DNA of 7,450 nucleotides from an uncultured Clostridia bacterium (GCA_945867255.1 CAMBHV010000056.1:1-7450), one strand, 5' to 3'; shown: positions 1 to 5,813, counted from the stretch's first letter. Notes: generated from the letters alone by a model not told the origin. Program-made: numbers and translations.

Positions 1-10
1 ACTGGCTTCA

Positions 11-38
11 ATGTTCATTCAACGAAGCAGGCTATAAT
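11..38 (+). promoter_or_regulatory. Possible promoter of the VTC/DUF4956/beta-helix operon
   Basis: A perfect TATAAT -10 hexamer lies at 33-38, about 40 bases before the first start codon. The matching -35 is weak: ATGTTC at 11-16 with a 16-base spacer is the best placed candidate. The left part is close to the window edge, so an upstream gene or promoter could also contribute. No operator was recognised. Confidence 0.4.
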
Positions 39-79
39 CTTATTTGTTGAATTTACACGTGGAAAGGAATGCAACGTAA

Positions 80-802
80 ATGCAGGCGTATCAAGCAGTG
101 TTTCGACGCCATGAATTAAAATACCTTCTTACGGCACATCAGTACAGCCGGCTTCAGCATATTCTGGTCGGGTACATGTGCCCGGATGCATACCCTACCA
201 GCACCATTGCTAATCTGTACTATGACACACCGGATTTTCGGCTTGTGCGCACTTCTATGGAAAAGCCTGCCTATAAGGAAAAACTACGTCTGCGCATATA
301 TGAGCCTGCCTGCGCTGAAACACCCGCGTTTGTAGAGATTAAAAAGAAATTTGATGGCGTGGTATATAAAAGACGCCAACAAATGCCATATCAACAGGCA
401 ATAAACTTTTTGTCGGGGCAACGCAAACCGGGTGTACAAAGCCAGATCACACGGGAACTGGAGTGGTTTCTGCGGCTGTATCATCCGTTGATGCCCGCCA
501 TGTTTATATACTATAACCGTGTTTCTTTGCGCGGCATACGAGATGAACAGCTTCGCATTACATTCGACGCAGCTCTTCGCTGGAGAGCTACCGAACTGGT
601 CCTTCGGAAGGGAACCTTTTGAACCGCTTTGCTTGCACCCGGGCAGGTGTTAATGGAAATAAAGGCGGCTGGGGCCATGCCTTTGTGGCTGGCACAGGCA
701 TTGGCAGAGCTTCATATTTATCCGCATAGTTTTTCCAAATACGGGCAGGCATATTGCGCATTGCAGCAAAAAATTCGAAAGGGAGAGTGTGCAAGTGCTT
801 GA
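80..802 (+). pseudogene. VTC-domain polyphosphate polymerase-like protein, interrupted by an in-frame TGA
   Basis: The intact frame would encode about 240 residues, a normal size for stand-alone bacterial VTC-domain proteins. VTC domains make inorganic polyphosphate from ATP inside a basic tunnel. Visible signatures are RRHELKY (residues 9-15), LYYDT (46-50), KLRLRIY (68-74, with the paired tunnel arginines), FVEIKKKFDG...YKRR (84-99) and an NR pair at 146-147. TGA at 620-622 (codon 181) stops the frame, yet the same frame continues as TALLAPGQVLMEIK...GAMPLWL...SFSKYG to a TGA at 800-802. The stop sits where relatives usually have glycine (G-T-F-G-T), so a single GGA-to-TGA change explains it. 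A product ending at 180 lacks the MEIK glutamate (193), by analogy the metal-binding Glu of yeast Vtc4, and the SFSKY lysine (220), so it is probably inactive. The start ATG at 80 is preceded by GGAAAGGA (61-68). The 3' end overlaps the DUF4956 gene. Family identification is firm; whether the gene is dead or read through is unknown. Confidence 0.8.
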
Positions 803-1460
803 ATCAATTTTAACCGCTGGTATCACACCGCTGGCGTTTGCCGCATGCACAGCGGTGTCTCTTGTTTCCGGAGGTATGGTAGCGGCGGTACATTCAGATA
901 AGGCAAGGCCTTCTCATGGAATGACGGTGACGCTTGCACTTTTACCAGTGATGGTGCAGGTGGTGATCATGCTTGTGAATGGAAACCTTGGTGCCGGCGT
1001 GGCGGTGGCAGGTGCTTTCAGCCTGGTGCGCTTTCGTTCGGTCCCGGGTACGGCGCGGGATATCGCAAGTATTTTTCTTGCCATGACGGCGGGTTTGGCT
1101 GCCGGTATGGGTTATGTAGGCATTGCGATTGTCACCACCACGCTGGTTTGCCTGGCACAGGGTGTTTATCTGATGATACTTGCGCATGCACCACGCCGTG
1201 TGCAGAAACATTTGAAGGTTACGATTCCGGAAGACCTGGATTACAGCGGCCTGCTGGACGATTTGTTTCGGCAGTATACAACTCACGCGGAACTGCTGCA
1301 GGTGAAAACCACCAATATGGGCAGCCTGTACACACTACAATACGAAATATGTTTGAAAGATGAACGTCGTGAAAAGGAATTTTTGGATGCTGTGCGCTGC
1401 CGTAACGGAAATTTGGATATTGTATGCGGTAGAGTGCCGGTAGCTGGGGAAACCTTATAA
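795..1460 (+). CDS. DUF4956 family membrane protein
   Basis: A protein of 221 residues from the GTG at 795. The hallmark GAFSLVRFRSVPGTARDI stretch lies at about residues 73-90, immediately followed by a hydrophobic IFLAMTAGLAAGMGY segment; both are typical of DUF4956. Four hydrophobic segments are visible (about residues 6-28, 43-63, 92-107 and 108-130). A soluble tail of about 90 residues, probably cytoplasmic, follows from LKVTIPEDLDYSGLLDDLF onward. The function is unknown; the family often sits beside VTC-domain genes, which suggests a membrane partner for polyphosphate or cell-surface polymer handling (inference). Start choice: GTG at 789 is only 3 bases from the AAAGGGAG site (778-785), whereas GTG at 795 has normal spacing and begins M-L-E-S, as I recall relatives doing. 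The gene overlaps the full VTC frame by 8 bases, so translational coupling is likely; the upstream premature stop could lower its expression by polarity. Confidence 0.85.
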   Translation: MLESILTAGITPLAFAACTAVSLVSGGMVAAVHSDKARPSHGMTVTLALLPVMVQVVIMLVNGNLGAGVAVAGAFSLVRFRSVPGTARDIASIFLAMTAGLAAGMGYVGIAIVTTTLVCLAQGVYLMILAHAPRRVQKHLKVTIPEDLDYSGLLDDLFRQYTTHAELLQVKTTNMGSLYTLQYEICLKDERREKEFLDAVRCRNGNLDIVCGRVPVAGETL

Positions 1461-1535
1461 AATGTGCCTGTATAAAAATGCCCGCACTGCATGGGCAGGG
1501 CCTCCAACGGCGCAAAAAGAGAAAGGAGGGCTATT

Positions 1536-3251
1536 ATGAAGCTCAGATGGATTGTGACAATGGCAGCATGGATGTTGCTGTTGACGTGCACGGCATGCAC
1601 ACAAACGCAGCAGACACAGCAGACACAGACTACCGTTGTCACTTTTTCTGAAACTAACGCACAAGTGAGTGGTGCAGAACAAGGATGCACCGTCAGTGGG
1701 ACAGACATCGCCATCACAGCCGCAGGAGTTTATCAGCTGGAGGGAAACGCCTCGGAAGGAACCGTTACGGTGGAAGAGGATGTGCAGGGGGTTACACTGG
1801 TTTTAAGCGGATTAACACTGCAAAGCTCCAGTTCTGCCCCCATCGTGCTTGAAAAAGACTCCCAAGTGACATTGGAGGTGGCACAAGGAACAGAGAATAC
1901 CTTGATTAACGAGGAAGATGTGACAAATGTTGATGCAGAAGGTGCCGCCATCAAAGTGAAATCGGGCGCCGGCCTTTTACTGACGGGCAGTGGGGTGCTG
2001 AACTGTGAAGGCTTATGCAAAAATGGAATCAAGGGTGCGGCACAAACGACATTAACGGTTGACGGCCCTACGCTGACTATTGATTCTGTCACAAATGGCC
2101 TTGCTGCCGATGGTACCGTACAAATTCTCTCCGGCACGCTTACCATTCGTTCCGGCGAGGATGGCATTACCGCTGGAGAAGAACTTTCTATTTCAGGTGG
2201 AACATTTGACATCCAGACAGGGCAGGGGCATGAAGAACTGGCGGATGAAACCGTCAGTGCGAAATGCCTGAAATCCGATGCGCTTTTGTCCGTCACAGGT
2301 GGAAGTTTTATACTGGATAGTGCGGAAGACACCATTCATGCCTCGGAAGTTCAGCTGGAAGCAGGTACTTTTACCCTGGCGGCGGCAGATGATGCAGTCC
2401 ATGCCGACTATGCGCTTACAATCGGTGCAGTGGGCGGTGAGGGCCCGGACATCAGCATCAGCACAAGCTATGAGGGCCTGGAAGGTGCTCAGGTATATCT
2501 GAACGGAGGGACAGTGGAACTGTATGCTACGGATGACGGCATCAATGCTGCGGGAGATGACGCAGGTGATGCAGGCTTTTTGATTGAGATCACCGGGGGA
2601 AATTATTCTATAAATGCGGATGGTGACGGATTGGATTCCAATGGAACGATTACCATGACGGATGGTACAATGCTGGTTTATGGTGCGCCGAATGGAGCAA
2701 ATTCCGCGCTGGACTATGAGACATCCTGCAGCTGGGAAGGCGGTACCTTGCTGGCAGTGGGTACGGCCGGAATGGCACAAACGCCTACAGGTTTGTGTGT
2801 GGTGTTTGGTGAAGAGGCAGGTACGGGCCGTGGCAGCCGAGGTGGACGTGCGGGACAGGACATGCAGTCTGGCGAGCTTGATACGACGCAGGTGCCGCCC
2901 GAAATGCCGCAGGGTGGAGCGCCGCAAGGCCAAATGCCTGAGCAAACTGTGCAACAGGACATGGAAGAAAGCGACGATGTCCCGCGTGGCGGTGTACAGA
3001 TGGAAGAATTAAGCAACGCGCTTTTACAAGAGGGCACAGCGTTTTCCATTCAGGATGCCAGCGGTAACGTGATTTTTGAAGGAGAAGGCGTAAAACAGGC
3101 AAACCATATCATTCTTGCCTGTGCACAACTTACAGAGGGGCAGACATATTCTCTGGTGGTGGACGGCCAGACGGTAGCTACGGCCCAGGCACAGCAAGTG
3201 CAGGGTACGGGAGGATTTGCCGGCGCGGGCATGACGGCGCCGGTGCAGTGA
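1536..3251 (+). CDS. Secreted beta-helix carbohydrate-binding lipoprotein (Cthe_2159/DUF4353-like)
   Basis: A 571-residue protein starting at the ATG preceded by GAAAGGAGGG (1521-1530); the frame is open upstream but that part has no ribosome site. The N-terminus is an export signal, MKLRWIV followed by a hydrophobic run, ending in LLLTCTAC with Cys18 and Cys21. It is probably a lipoprotein anchored at Cys21, although neither lipobox is ideal. A Thr/Gln-rich linker follows (22-33). From about residue 60 to 420 there are degenerate rungs built on SGG(T/S)F and D(D/G)G(I/L)(N/D) motifs (EDGITA, DDAVHA, DDGINA, GDGLDS). These fit the parallel beta-helix of Cthe_2159-type proteins, which bind acidic polysaccharide and calcium; the many Asp residues on the turns suit calcium binding. 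A Gly/Gln/Pro/Met-rich linker (about 428-485) leads to a small C-terminal domain ending in APVQ. It lies 75 bases after the DUF4956 stop, with a weak 6-bp stem-loop (1479-1497) between them, and probably belongs to the same transcript. The exact ligand is unknown. Confidence 0.8.
   Translation: MKLRWIVTMAAWMLLLTCTACTQTQQTQQTQTTVVTFSETNAQVSGAEQGCTVSGTDIAITAAGVYQLEGNASEGTVTVEEDVQGVTLVLSGLTLQSSSSAPIVLEKDSQVTLEVAQGTENTLINEEDVTNVDAEGAAIKVKSGAGLLLTGSGVLNCEGLCKNGIKGAAQTTLTVDGPTLTIDSVTNGLAADGTVQILSGTLTIRSGEDGITAGEELSISGGTFDIQTGQGHEELADETVSAKCLKSDALLSVTGGSFILDSAEDTIHASEVQLEAGTFTLAAADDAVHADYALTIGAVGGEGPDISISTSYEGLEGAQVYLNGGTVELYATDDGINAAGDDAGDAGFLIEITGGNYSINADGDGLDSNGTITMTDGTMLVYGAPNGANSALDYETSCSWEGGTLLAVGTAGMAQTPTGLCVVFGEEAGTGRGSRGGRAGQDMQSGELDTTQVPPEMPQGGAPQGQMPEQTVQQDMEESDDVPRGGVQMEELSNALLQEGTAFSIQDASGNVIFEGEGVKQANHIILACAQLTEGQTYSLVVDGQTVATAQAQQVQGTGGFAGAGMTAPVQ
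1605..1631 (+). repeat. In-frame 9-bp tandem repeat coding a Thr-Gln-Gln linker
   Basis: Three adjacent 9-base units, ACGCAGCAG, ACACAGCAG and the degenerate ACACAGACT, encode TQQ TQQ TQT just after the lipoprotein signal. The unit length is a multiple of three, so slippage would change the tether length without shifting the frame. Confidence 0.6.
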
Positions 3252-3269
3252 ACCTTGCGATGAATAAGA

Positions 3270-3310
3270 ATGCCCGGCCAAAGCAACGTGATGTTGCAGC
3301 GGCCGGGCAT
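3270..3310 (+). terminator. Strong hairpin at the end of the VTC operon, lacking a clear T-tract
   Basis: ATGCCCGGCC (3270-3279) pairs perfectly with GGCCGGGCAT (3301-3310). The interior can form a second stem, GCAAC (3283-3287) with GTTGC (3293-3297). It begins 18 bases after the beta-helix gene's stop codon, a good place for a terminator. However, the following CTGTTCCTTGG is only moderately T-rich, so it may terminate poorly or act mainly as a 3'-end stabiliser. Confidence 0.6.
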
Positions 3311-3352
3311 CTGTTCCTTGGTAAAATAATTTCATAAAATGAAAGAAACCTC

Positions 3353-3380
3353 TTGACGAAAAATAAAAAATTCATATAAT
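3353..3380 (+). promoter_or_regulatory. Promoter of the tRNA-Thr gene
   Basis: TTGACG (3353-3358) and TATAAT (3375-3380) are separated by 16 bases in an A/T-rich stretch, a near-consensus sigma-A promoter. It is 33 bases upstream of the mature tRNA 5' end, leaving a short leader to be removed by RNase P. Confidence 0.85.
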
Positions 3381-3413
3381 AGAAAAAGACGTCTCTCGCG
3401 TCCATCCCAATAT

Positions 3414-3489
3414 GCTACTGTGGCTCAGTCGGTAGAGCAGCTGATTCGTAATCAGCAGGTCGCCGGTTCGAATCCGGCCAGTAGCTCCA
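3414..3489 (+). tRNA. tRNA-Thr (anticodon CGU)
   Basis: A complete 76-base cloverleaf. The acceptor stem is GCTACTG (3414-3420) with CAGTAGC (3479-3485). The D stem is GCTC/GAGC (3423-3426, 3435-3438). The anticodon stem is GCTGA/TCAGC, with loop TTCGTAA and anticodon CGT at 3447-3449. The T stem is GCCGG/CCGGC with the invariant TTCGAAT loop (3467-3473). The discriminator is T (3486) and the CCA is encoded (3487-3489). The anticodon reads ACG threonine codons. It is a single-gene unit with its own promoter and terminator. Confidence 0.95.
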
Positions 3490-3492
3490 ACC

Positions 3493-3535
3493 AACAGCCT
3501 CAACGCGTAAACCGCGCGTTCGAGGCTGTTTTTTT
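3493..3535 (+). terminator. Intrinsic terminator of the tRNA-Thr gene
   Basis: AACAGCCTC (3493-3501) pairs with GAGGCTGTT (3522-3530). AACGCG (3502-3507) pairs with CGCGTT (3515-3520), leaving one bulged C at 3521 and a 7-base loop. A run of seven T follows (3529-3535). This is a textbook Rho-independent terminator, four bases after the CCA end. Confidence 0.93.
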
Positions 3536-3844
3536 ATCATGATTTCGCATTCATGTTTGTTTTTTATATTCTCATGAAAACCCTATTGAAACAGCGGACG
3601 CCATAGCCGTAGTGTGTTGCATCGGGGGAGAATACGAATACGCATCAATTTTCACCAGACGGGTCTGTGTCGTTTGGCACAATATCATTTTTGGCATGGA
3701 GGCAACCGGCTGGAACAGATTGGGCTTAAGACAAACCGTTGGCAAATGGCGCACGGACCGAGCCAAAGGCTTTCGATTCAGAATATTCCGAATGAAACCA
3801 TGGGCCAGTTTGGTGGAATGACATTCTATTATAAAATAAACGAT
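3536..3844. other. Intergenic stretch without a supportable gene
   Basis: Short open frames exist on both strands, but none has a convincing ribosome site, a recognisable domain or a protein-like composition. The + frame beginning near 3612 has a GTG start and no Shine-Dalgarno. The stretch carries one copy of a short sequence found again near 4403 and ends at a strong hairpin (3845-3873). An unrecognised RNA or a decayed repeat element is possible; nothing more can be supported. Confidence 0.5.
3781..3804 (+). repeat. Short interspersed repeat, copy A
   Basis: This 24-base segment matches 4403-4427 at about 21 of 25 aligned positions, sharing the core ATGAA(A/G)CCATGGG. About 150 bases upstream is a second, weaker similarity, TACGAATACGCATC, near 3635, compared with TACTGGTACACATC near 4347. 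The spacing between the two blocks differs between copies by about 90 bases, so if this is one element, the copies are rearranged or degenerate. Confidence 0.45.
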
Positions 3845-3873
3845 AAAAGCACCACTAAAAAGTGGTGCTTTTT
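3845..3873. terminator. Strong, probably bidirectional hairpin terminator
   Basis: AAAAGCACCACT (3845-3856) pairs perfectly over 12 bp with AGTGGTGCTTTT (3861-3872) around an AAAA loop. Reading +, five T follow the GC stem; reading -, four T follow. On the minus strand it lies 58 bases after the stop codon of the 72-residue gene and is its natural terminator. On the + strand there is no identified gene between it and the tRNA terminator. Confidence 0.85.
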
Positions 3874-3930
3874 GTATGTTCGCTTTGCATGTATCGTGGC
3901 TTTTTAAGGATGGCAGGAACACGAAAAGGA

Positions 3931-4149
3931 TTAAAGTTTAAAATCTTCAGGAGAAAACGTAGGAAGTTTAGGTGCACGGCGCGGCACACGGCGTAGCGGA
4001 TCATAACGGTAATGGCGGCATTTGGTAACCTGGCTTACAGGCCCTTTTTTATCACAGAAAAAACATCCCGGTTGTGGGGCTTTTCGGCCAAATTCGCAAT
4101 ATTCACAGCTGGGGCTGATGGTGGCGCCGAACATGGGCTTTTCAAACAT
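3931..4149 (-). CDS. Small four-cysteine (putative zinc-ribbon) conserved protein
   Basis: A 72-residue protein with an ATG at 4147-4149 and a GGAAAGGAAG ribosome site about 9 bases upstream (around 4159-4168). It contains C15-x2-C18, then C29-x2-C32, then C44; C15, C18, C32 and C44 look like a zinc-binding set. The basic tail Y-D-P-L-R-R-V-P-R-R-A-P-K-L, ending in P-E-D-F-K-L, resembles small uncharacterised proteins I recall from Oscillospiraceae and other Clostridia. There is no signal peptide or membrane segment, so it is probably cytoplasmic. The function is unknown; small zinc ribbons often bind nucleic acid or protein, but nothing here decides. It stands alone between its own candidate promoter and terminator, opposite in direction to its neighbours. 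Coding status is supported by the ribosome site, cysteine spacing and terminator. Confidence 0.8.
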   Translation of the reverse strand: MFEKPMFGATISPSCEYCEFGRKAPQPGCFFCDKKGPVSQVTKCRHYRYDPLRRVPRRAPKLPTFSPEDFKL

Positions 4150-4173
4150 GAAACACCGCTTCCTTTCCGAATT

Positions 4174-4202
4174 ATTGTAGCAAATGAAAGCAAAGCCCGC
4201 AA
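4174..4202 (-). promoter_or_regulatory. Candidate promoter of the small four-cysteine gene
   Basis: Read on the minus strand, TACAAT (4179-4174) is a good -10. TTGCGG (4202-4197) lies 17 bases upstream as a weak -35 (three of six consensus bases). The implied transcript would start just before the ribosome site, giving a leader of roughly 20 bases. Confidence 0.5.
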
Positions 4203-4786
4203 GCCCTTACAAGATTGTCTGGTGCCATGAGAAATCATATATAAATAAGGCAATCCGCTTCAGATAGCATATAAGAAACCATCAACCGGATACCAAAATT
4301 TTCTAGAGGGAAGATTTTCGGAAAAACGAAGGACGAAAAAATTTATACTGGTACACATCTGCTTTCGGTGGTGATGCAGTACCCGGTATTGGGGCAAAAA
4401 TGGCATATTGCCGGATGAAGCCATGGGAAAACTTCCGGCTTTTCACCAGTTCTTGTAAGAAACAAGCTGCCCGCGCACAAAACAGGAGGGAGGGGGCAGA
4501 CTGCTCCCTTTCAGCTGCTTTAGAAGCGTCTGTGCGCATAAGGCCAAATGTGCAGGTCTATTTTTCTCAAACACTTGCCACACAAACAGCATATGTAAAA
4601 ATTTTTGACTATGTAGGCCGTGGGGCTGGCAAATATTCGATCATGAATTACAGGAAACGGATGGGCTGCCGGCCCGGATGAAGCAGCTTGTATGCGTGTG
4701 AAAGAAAACGTTGCGCAAAGGGCTGTGTTCGGCGGTTTTACATGAAATGACAAGGAAATTTTGTAGGACTTGTGCACAAAATACTC
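4203..4786. other. Long intergenic region without a supportable gene
   Basis: About 580 bases between the minus-strand small gene and the phoH promoter. Open frames on both strands (for example + from 4400 to 4681 and - from 4539 to 4303) lack ribosome sites and recognisable families. Structures seen are a short repeat copy (4403-4427), a G-rich segment near 4484-4498 that can pair with the CTCCCT following it, and scattered A/T-rich runs. No tRNA, riboswitch or T-box hallmark was recognised. Confidence 0.5.
4403..4427 (+). repeat. Short interspersed repeat, copy B
   Basis: Second copy of the segment at 3781-3804, in the same orientation and about 620 bases away, with the small minus-strand gene between the copies. 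Its last half, CCGGATGAAGCCATGGG, is the best conserved part. An 11-base exact match to CCGGATGAAGC recurs at 4674-4684, which could be chance. Confidence 0.45.
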
Positions 4787-4814
4787 TTTAACATTTTGAT
4801 AAATCTGCTATAAT
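4787..4814 (+). promoter_or_regulatory. Promoter of the phoH-ybeY-udpK-era operon
   Basis: A perfect TATAAT (4809-4814) is preceded by TGC, giving an extended -10. A weak -35, TTTAAC (4787-4792), is spaced 16 bases away. It lies 29 bases before the phoH start codon, so the leader is short (about 20-25 bases). Confidence 0.75.
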
Positions 4815-4843
4815 GAAAAAGGAATGGAAAGTGAGGAACCCGA

Positions 4844-5809
4844 ATGGCAGAAACAAGAATGGAAGTAGATTCCATGGATACCGCACTGGCGGTTTTCGGC
4901 AGCGGAGATGAAAATATTCGCCTGCTGGAACATGCCCTGGGAGTTACGGCTGTGTGCCGTGGCACGGAATTGAAATTTACCGGCCCGGAGCAGGCTGTGC
5001 AAAAGGCGCGCAGAGCGGTGGACGCCATGTTATCTCTGAGAGAGGGCGGTACACCGCTGGAAGAGCAGACAGTGCGTTACTGTATTTCCTTGGCAGATGC
5101 CGGTGAAGAGGAAAAAGTGCAGGAGCTGACAGGCGACTGCATTGCCATTACGGCAAAAGGCCGCCCGGTTCGCCCGAAAACGCTGGGGCAGAAGCAGTAT
5201 GTGGAGAATATTCTGAAAAATTCTGTTACGTTCGGGGTGGGGCCTGCCGGAACGGGTAAAACCTATCTTGCGGTGGCCATGGCGGTGAAAGCCTTTAAGG
5301 CGCGGCAGGTGAGCCGCATTATTTTAACACGTCCGGCTGTGGAAGCTGGTGAAAAACTGGGCTTCTTGCCAGGAGATTTGCAAAACAAGGTAGATCCGTA
5401 CCTTCGCCCACTGTATGATGCGCTGTTTGACATGTTGGGCGCGGAGTCCTACCAGAAACTATTGGAAAAGCAACTGATTGAAGTGGCGCCGCTTGCCTAC
5501 ATGCGCGGGCGCACACTGGATGATGCCTTTATTATTTTGGACGAGGCGCAAAATACCAGCCCTGAGCAGATGAAAATGGTCCTCACCCGTATGGGAGCAG
5601 GCTCGAAAGTAGTGGTGACAGGCGACGTCACTCAGATTGACTTGCCGGATAAATCCCGCTCTGGGTTGGTGGATGCGTTGCATGTGTTGAAAAATGTGCA
5701 GGGCATTTCCATAATGTTTTTCACAGAAAAGGATGTAGTTCGCCATCGCCTTGTGCAGGAGATTATCCGCGCATACGATAAGGCTCAGGCAGCCAGACAA
5801 AAACGATAA
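4844..5809 (+). CDS. phoH: PhoH-like ATPase
   Basis: A 321-residue cytoplasmic P-loop ATPase of the PhoH/YlaK/YbeZ group, close to the usual 310-350 residues. Residues 1-100 match the family's N-terminal nucleic-acid-binding-like region. The ATPase core follows: Walker A GVGPAGTGKT (131-140), the LTRPAVEAGEKLGFLPGD block (161-178), Walker B AFIILDEAQN (228-237), and TGDVTQIDLP (259-268) as the sensor motif. Proteins of this group are linked to RNA metabolism and ribosome maturation, and the adjacent ybeY fits that pairing (YbeZ and YbeY are known to interact in E. coli). The start ATG follows GTGAGGA (4831-4837) with 6 bases of spacing; ATG at 4859 is a less likely alternative. It is the first gene of the operon. 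No key motif is missing. Confidence 0.95.
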   Translation: MAETRMEVDSMDTALAVFGSGDENIRLLEHALGVTAVCRGTELKFTGPEQAVQKARRAVDAMLSLREGGTPLEEQTVRYCISLADAGEEEKVQELTGDCIAITAKGRPVRPKTLGQKQYVENILKNSVTFGVGPAGTGKTYLAVAMAVKAFKARQVSRIILTRPAVEAGEKLGFLPGDLQNKVDPYLRPLYDALFDMLGAESYQKLLEKQLIEVAPLAYMRGRTLDDAFIILDEAQNTSPEQMKMVLTRMGAGSKVVVTGDVTQIDLPDKSRSGLVDALHVLKNVQGISIMFFTEKDVVRHRLVQEIIRAYDKAQAARQKR

Positions 5810-5813
5810 AATC

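Noticed and set aside
5..28. Bulged inverted repeat GCTTC...GAAGC near the left edge
   Set aside because: The stem is interrupted by a three-base bulge and has no T-tract; it is too weak to call an operator or terminator.
620..650. Selenocysteine insertion at the TGA in the VTC gene, suggested by a 5-bp stem GCACC/GGTGT with a G-containing loop about 13-28 bases downstream
   Set aside because: The stem is short, the loop does not match the bacterial SECIS pattern well, VTC proteins are not known selenoproteins, and the affected position is normally glycine rather than cysteine.
789..794. GTG at 789 as the DUF4956 start
   Set aside because: Only three bases separate it from the AAAGGGAG site; GTG at 795 has better spacing and a family-like M-L-E-S beginning.
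80..802. Alternative genetic code with TGA read as glycine or tryptophan
   Set aside because: TGA ends ybeY in an ATGA overlap and ends the beta-helix gene at the expected place, so TGA is a functional stop in this genome.
3467..3489. tRNA 3' end as an integration (att) site for a mobile element
   Set aside because: No second copy of the tRNA 3' end and no integrase were seen in the window.
3612..3907. Two overlapping + strand open frames after the tRNA
   Set aside because: They have no ribosome binding site, no recognisable domain and irregular composition, and they overlap a hairpin terminator and a short repeat.
3572..3922. 116-codon minus-strand open frame running through the terminator hairpin
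   Set aside because: It crosses the strong hairpin that ends the small cysteine gene transcript, lacks a ribosome site, and its sequence resembles no family I recognise.
4400..4681. 93-codon + strand open frame in the long intergenic region
   Set aside because: Its start lies inside the repeat copy, there is no Shine-Dalgarno, and the sequence has no protein-family character.
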